DNA from: Bosea sp. F3-2
GTDB lineage: Bacteria > Pseudomonadota > Alphaproteobacteria > Rhizobiales > Beijerinckiaceae
Length of the DNA stretch: 64,000 bases
Direction of reading: 5' to 3'
Assembly (NCBI RefSeq): GCF_008253865.1
Contig: NZ_CP042333.1
Coordinates: 1-64,000, forward strand
Part shown: positions 60,728 to 64,000 of the stretch, piece after piece
Layout of the letters: each line of letters starts with the position of its first letter
How positions within the stretch are numbered: position 1 is the first letter of the stretch
The notes under the pieces: generated by a model
The model's input: the letters and a program-made list of their open reading frames with translations, nothing else
Databases searched by the model: none
Told to the model about the DNA's origin: nothing
Position numbers and translations under genes: made by a program

Positions 60728-61750
60728 ATGAAGAAAATTGCCATGTCGCCCTCGCGCAGATCCGTGATTGCGGGAGCCGCTGCAGTACCGCTGGTCGCCA
60801 TCCTGCGCTGGCCCGCGCAAGCGGCCGAGTTTGAACTCAAATACGCTACCGGTCAGGACCCGACCCATCCAGTCAACATCCGCGCGCAGGAAGCGTTGAA
60901 CCGCATTCGCGAAGCGACCTCCGGACGCGTCGACATCAAGCTCTTTCCGGCGAACCAGCTCGGCTCTGATACCGATCTCCTTGCCCAGGTTCGCAACGGA
61001 TCGGTCGACTTTTTCAATCTGTCGTCCCTGATCCTGGCGACCTTCGTACCGGTTTCCGGCATCACCAGTCTGGGCTTCGCCTTCAAGAACTACGACGAGG
61101 TCTGGGCCGCGATGGATGGGGCGCTCGGCGACCACATTCGCGGCGAGATCGCCAAAACCCCGATCTTCGCGGTCTCGCGCATTTGGGACAACGGTTTCCG
61201 TCACGTGACCTCCTCGACTCGCGAGATCAAGACACCCGGTGATCTCAAGGGCTTCAAGCTCCGCGTCCCGCAAGCGCCGCCGCTGACCTCGCTGTTCAAG
61301 GCGCTTGAGGCCGCACCGTCCCCGATCAACTTCAATGAGGTCTACACCTCGTTGCAGACCAAGGTTGTCGAGGGGCAGGAGAATCCGCTGGCGATCATCG
61401 CCACCACGCGCCTTTACGAAGTGCAGAAGACCTGCAGCCTGACCGGTCACGTTTGGGACGGCTATTGGGTGCTCGGCAACAAGCGCTCCTTTGCCAAGCT
61501 GCCAGCCGACCTACAGGCCCTCATTTCAAGAGAGATCGATAAATCGGCCGCGGACCAGCGCGCCGACATCGCCAAACTCAGCGAAAGCCTCCAGACCGAG
61601 CTTAAGTCCAAGGGCATCACCTTCATCGATGTCCAGCAGGACGACTTCCGCAAGGCGCTGGCGACAACGTCCTTCTATAGCGAGTGGAAACAGAAATACG
61701 GCGAGACAGCCTGGAGCCTGTTGGAAAAAGTTTCCGGCAAGTTGGGCTGA
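60728..61750 (+). CDS. TRAP transporter substrate-binding protein (DctP family)
   Basis: 340 residues from ATG 60728 (GGGAGAG upstream). Signal peptide with a Tat-like RRSVIAGAAAVPLVAIL, followed by a DctP fold: FKLRVPQAP (the conserved Arg that binds the carboxylate) and FNEVYTSLQTKVVEGQENP. The substrate is therefore probably an organic acid or sugar acid. Confidence 0.92.
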   Translation: MKKIAMSPSRRSVIAGAAAVPLVAILRWPAQAAEFELKYATGQDPTHPVNIRAQEALNRIREATSGRVDIKLFPANQLGSDTDLLAQVRNGSVDFFNLSSLILATFVPVSGITSLGFAFKNYDEVWAAMDGALGDHIRGEIAKTPIFAVSRIWDNGFRHVTSSTREIKTPGDLKGFKLRVPQAPPLTSLFKALEAAPSPINFNEVYTSLQTKVVEGQENPLAIIATTRLYEVQKTCSLTGHVWDGYWVLGNKRSFAKLPADLQALISREIDKSAADQRADIAKLSESLQTELKSKGITFIDVQQDDFRKALATTSFYSEWKQKYGETAWSLLEKVSGKLG

Positions 61751-61832
61751 GGAACGCCGTAACAAGTCACCGCAGCAGGAGATCAAGAACAGCGCTGCTG
61801 CCGTAGTCGACCACTGCCCAGGGAGGGTGCCG

Positions 61833-63713
61833 ATGGACACGCAACGGGATGGCTTAGAAGAACGGGTTTTCGTGCCTTCGGGCCCGTTTGCTCGGTGGCT
61901 CGATAGGATAGACCGCGTCCTGGGAACGCTGATCGAGGTCCCCGCAGCCCTGCTGGTGCTGGCCGAAGTCGTTGTGCTGCTCATGGGCGTGATCTGGCGA
62001 TACGTGCTGCATCTCCCGCTCATCTGGTCGGACGAACTTGCCTCCATCCTGTTCCTGTGGCTGGCCATGCTCGGGTCGATCGTCGCGCTTCGGCGCGGTG
62101 AGCACATGCGGATGACCGCGGTCGTTAGCGCGCTTCCCGCGCGGCAGCGCGCATTTTTCGATCTCATCGCCACTGCGGCGGCGATCGCCTTCCTGGTCCT
62201 GGTTCTCCATCCGGCCTACGAGTTCGCAGCCGACGAAGCCTTCGTCACCACCCCGGCACTCGAAATCCCCAATTCCTGGCGCGCGGCAGCACTGCCCGTC
62301 GGCATCGCGCTGATGATAGTCATCGGCGTGGTCCATATGTTCCGGCATGCGCCGGCCAAGGAAGCGTTGCTCGCGCTAGCCGGGGTCACAGCGGTCGTCG
62401 CGCTCGCAGCCTTGGCCGGGACCTCTCTGAAATCTCTGGGCAACTGGAATTTGCTGATCTTCTTTGTCGGCGGCGTCGGCGCCATGGTCCTCCTCGGTGT
62501 GCCGATCGCATTCTCCTTCGGGCTCGCGACCTTCGCCTATCTGTCACTGACGACATCGACGCCGACCATTGTTGTGGTCGGCCGCATGGACGAGGGAATG
62601 AGCCATCTGATCCTGCTCTCCGTTCCTCTTTTCGTCCTGCTCGGACTGCTGATCGAGATGACCGGCATGGCTCGCGCAATGGTCGGCTTCCTGGCCTCCC
62701 TACTCGGTCACGTGCGCGGCGGGCTATCTTATGTGCTGATCGGGGCGATGTATCTCGTCTCAGGTATATCGGGTTCGAAGGCAGCCGACATGGCGGCGGT
62801 CGCGCCCGTGCTGTTCCCGGAAATGAGGGCGCGTGGCGCCAAGCCAGGCGATCTCGTCGCCCTGTTGTCAGCGACTGGTGCGCAGACGGAAACGATTCCC
62901 CCATCCCTCGTGCTCATCACAATTGGGTCTGTGACGGGTGTCTCGATCGCAGCCCTATTCACAGGAGGCCTGCTCCCCGGCATCGTGCTCGGACTTGCGC
63001 TGGCGGTGCTGGTCTGGTGGCGCTATCGCAACGAGGATTTGTCGGGCGTTCGCCGCGCTTCAGCCCGCGAAATTGGGAAGGCTTTCCTGATCTCAATCCC
63101 CGCTATCGCGCTGCCCTTCATCATCCGCGCCGCGGTTATCGAGGGGGTCGCCACAGCGACGGAGGTTTCGACGATCGGCATCGTCTATGCTGTGGTCGCC
63201 GGTCTGCTCGTCTACAGACAGTTCCCCTGGCGGAAGATCTATCCGATCCTGGTCTACACAGCCGGTCTGTCGGGATCGATCCTCCTGATTATCGGCGCGG
63301 CGACTGGCATGGCGTGGGCGCTGACGCAATCCGGGTTTTCACAGGCTTTAGCAGAGTTCATGAAGGCCCTGCCCGGGGGCGCCTTCACCTTCATCGCCGT
63401 ATCGATCGTCGCTTTCATCATTCTGGGGTCCGTTCTCGAAGGCATCCCGGCCATTGTCCTGTTCGGGCCTCTGCTGTTTCCGATCGCGCGGCAGATCGGG
63501 GTCCACGAAGTCCACTATGCCATGAGTGTTATCCTCGCGATGGGCATGGGCCTGTTCGCTCCGCCTTTCGGTGTCGGCTATTATGCGGCGTGCGCCATCA
63601 GTCGCATCCATCCTGACGAAGGTATGAAGCCGATTATCGGCTACCTCATCGCCCTGCTCGTGGGATTGATCGTTGTGGTCACGGTGCCGTGGATTTCGGT
63701 TGGTTTCCTATAA
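61833..63713 (+). CDS. Fused TRAP transporter permease (DctQM)
   Basis: 626 residues from ATG 61833 (GGGAGGG upstream). The DctQ part is residues 1-190, with four helices and WSDELASILFLWLAMLGSI. A linker helix leads to the DctM part, with about 12 helices and GVPIAFSFGLATFAYL and FAPPFGVGYYAACAI. Fusion of the two membrane subunits into one chain is common. It works with the DctP at 60728. Confidence 0.93.
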   Translation: MDTQRDGLEERVFVPSGPFARWLDRIDRVLGTLIEVPAALLVLAEVVVLLMGVIWRYVLHLPLIWSDELASILFLWLAMLGSIVALRRGEHMRMTAVVSALPARQRAFFDLIATAAAIAFLVLVLHPAYEFAADEAFVTTPALEIPNSWRAAALPVGIALMIVIGVVHMFRHAPAKEALLALAGVTAVVALAALAGTSLKSLGNWNLLIFFVGGVGAMVLLGVPIAFSFGLATFAYLSLTTSTPTIVVVGRMDEGMSHLILLSVPLFVLLGLLIEMTGMARAMVGFLASLLGHVRGGLSYVLIGAMYLVSGISGSKAADMAAVAPVLFPEMRARGAKPGDLVALLSATGAQTETIPPSLVLITIGSVTGVSIAALFTGGLLPGIVLGLALAVLVWWRYRNEDLSGVRRASAREIGKAFLISIPAIALPFIIRAAVIEGVATATEVSTIGIVYAVVAGLLVYRQFPWRKIYPILVYTAGLSGSILLIIGAATGMAWALTQSGFSQALAEFMKALPGGAFTFIAVSIVAFIILGSVLEGIPAIVLFGPLLFPIARQIGVHEVHYAMSVILAMGMGLFAPPFGVGYYAACAISRIHPDEGMKPIIGYLIALLVGLIVVVTVPWISVGFL

Positions 63714-64000
63714 ACTTAGGTCCGCCGGCCTGGCGGAGACGATCACCTCCTTTATCAATTCGGGTCGTGTGAGGCTGGCTGGTCGACCAGATGCGCGTCA
63801 ACGAAAAACTGCAAACGTGCTTGAACGCAAAATCGGCATGTCATCTCTGCGCGAAGGCCAAAGCGACTTGCCCGGTGATACTTTCTCCTGGAGCTAAGCG
63901 GGTCATGCCGCCTTCCAGACTGCCTGGTCGTCGCCATGGCTCATTCAAGGCTCCCGCAAGATGGCTGACCGGTTCGATGCAGGCGTAAGACGCACCTGGT
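63714..64000. other. No supportable gene at window end
   Basis: TCCGCC-GGCCT-GGCGGA at 63720-63736 forms a 6-bp GC hairpin just after the TRAP gene, a possible weak terminator without a T-run. The small frames beyond it have no recognisable features. Confidence 0.4.

Noticed and set aside
63755..63988. Small frames on both strands at the window end
   Set aside because: Too short, overlapping and without recognisable features.

Overview
The window looks like a GC-rich alphaproteobacterial accessory region, most like a Hyphomicrobiales genus such as Bosea or Methylobacterium. That placement is inferred from gene content and protein wording, not from a marker gene. No rRNA or tRNA gene was recognised. 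Nearly all of 1-56 kb is mobile or island DNA. Only 56.9-63.7 kb reads like an ordinary catabolic locus.

Layout. 0.4-1.75 kb: a RES toxin/antitoxin pair whose antitoxin has an apparent frameshift. 1.9-2.2 kb: an IS3-type relic. 2.3-7.2 kb: a left module with an HTH regulator, a small DUF6634-like ORF, a TnsA-like protein that seems to have lost its catalytic residues, a GIY-YIG nuclease, a soluble FtsH-like AAA+/M41 protease and a DUF2384/MbcA-like protein. 7.2-11.1 kb: IS30 debris, an AAA/DUF4143 ATPase, and an ISNCY-type element whose ends are arrays of a TGTAGCCC motif. 11.9-14.9 kb: a three-gene ABC-3C conflict system. 15.2-24.6 kb: the arsenite oxidase locus aioXSR, a MerR-like gene, a small membrane protein, aioBA, moeA and a cytochrome c. 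24.7-27.0 kb: an XRE regulator divergent from a CD-NTase/SLATT (CBASS-like) pair. 27.1-36.7 kb: an ars supercluster (arsJ, gapdh, two thioredoxin-type arsC genes, one fused to ArsR, acr3, glutaredoxin-type arsC, arsR, arsH, an MFS exporter, a Cys-tailed flavoprotein and another arsR). 36.8-38.1 kb: a CoiA-like nuclease (DUF6035). 38.2-43.2 kb: tniQ-tnsC-tnsB-tnsA of a Tn7-like transposon. 44.6-50.9 kb: a right module with a second DUF2384/MbcA protein, DUF6634 proteins, a metallophosphoesterase, a second AAA+/M41 protease, an HTH regulator and an orphan Phd/YefM antitoxin. 52.2-56.0 kb: a truncated conjugative coupling protein and an unusual recombinase pair in more AT-rich DNA. 56.9-63.7 kb: a LysR regulator, an SDR dehydrogenase, a split transketolase and a TRAP transporter.

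How it works together. Arsenite is sensed by AioX/AioS/AioR, which should drive a -24/-12 (sigma-54) promoter in front of aioBA. AioBA oxidises arsenite to arsenate, with electrons leaving through the cytochrome c, and MoeA serves the Mo cofactor. Arsenate is removed through 1-arseno-3-phosphoglycerate (GAPDH + ArsJ) or reduced by three ArsC enzymes and exported by Acr3. At least three anti-invader modules (ABC-3C, CD-NTase/SLATT, RES TA) ride on the same island. The best candidate for an undescribed system is the AAA+/M41 protease module, present in two diverged copies on either side of the arsenic/defence cargo. One copy is next to a catalytically dead-looking TnsA homologue plus a GIY-YIG nuclease, and the other is next to an active-looking Tn7-like transposase set.
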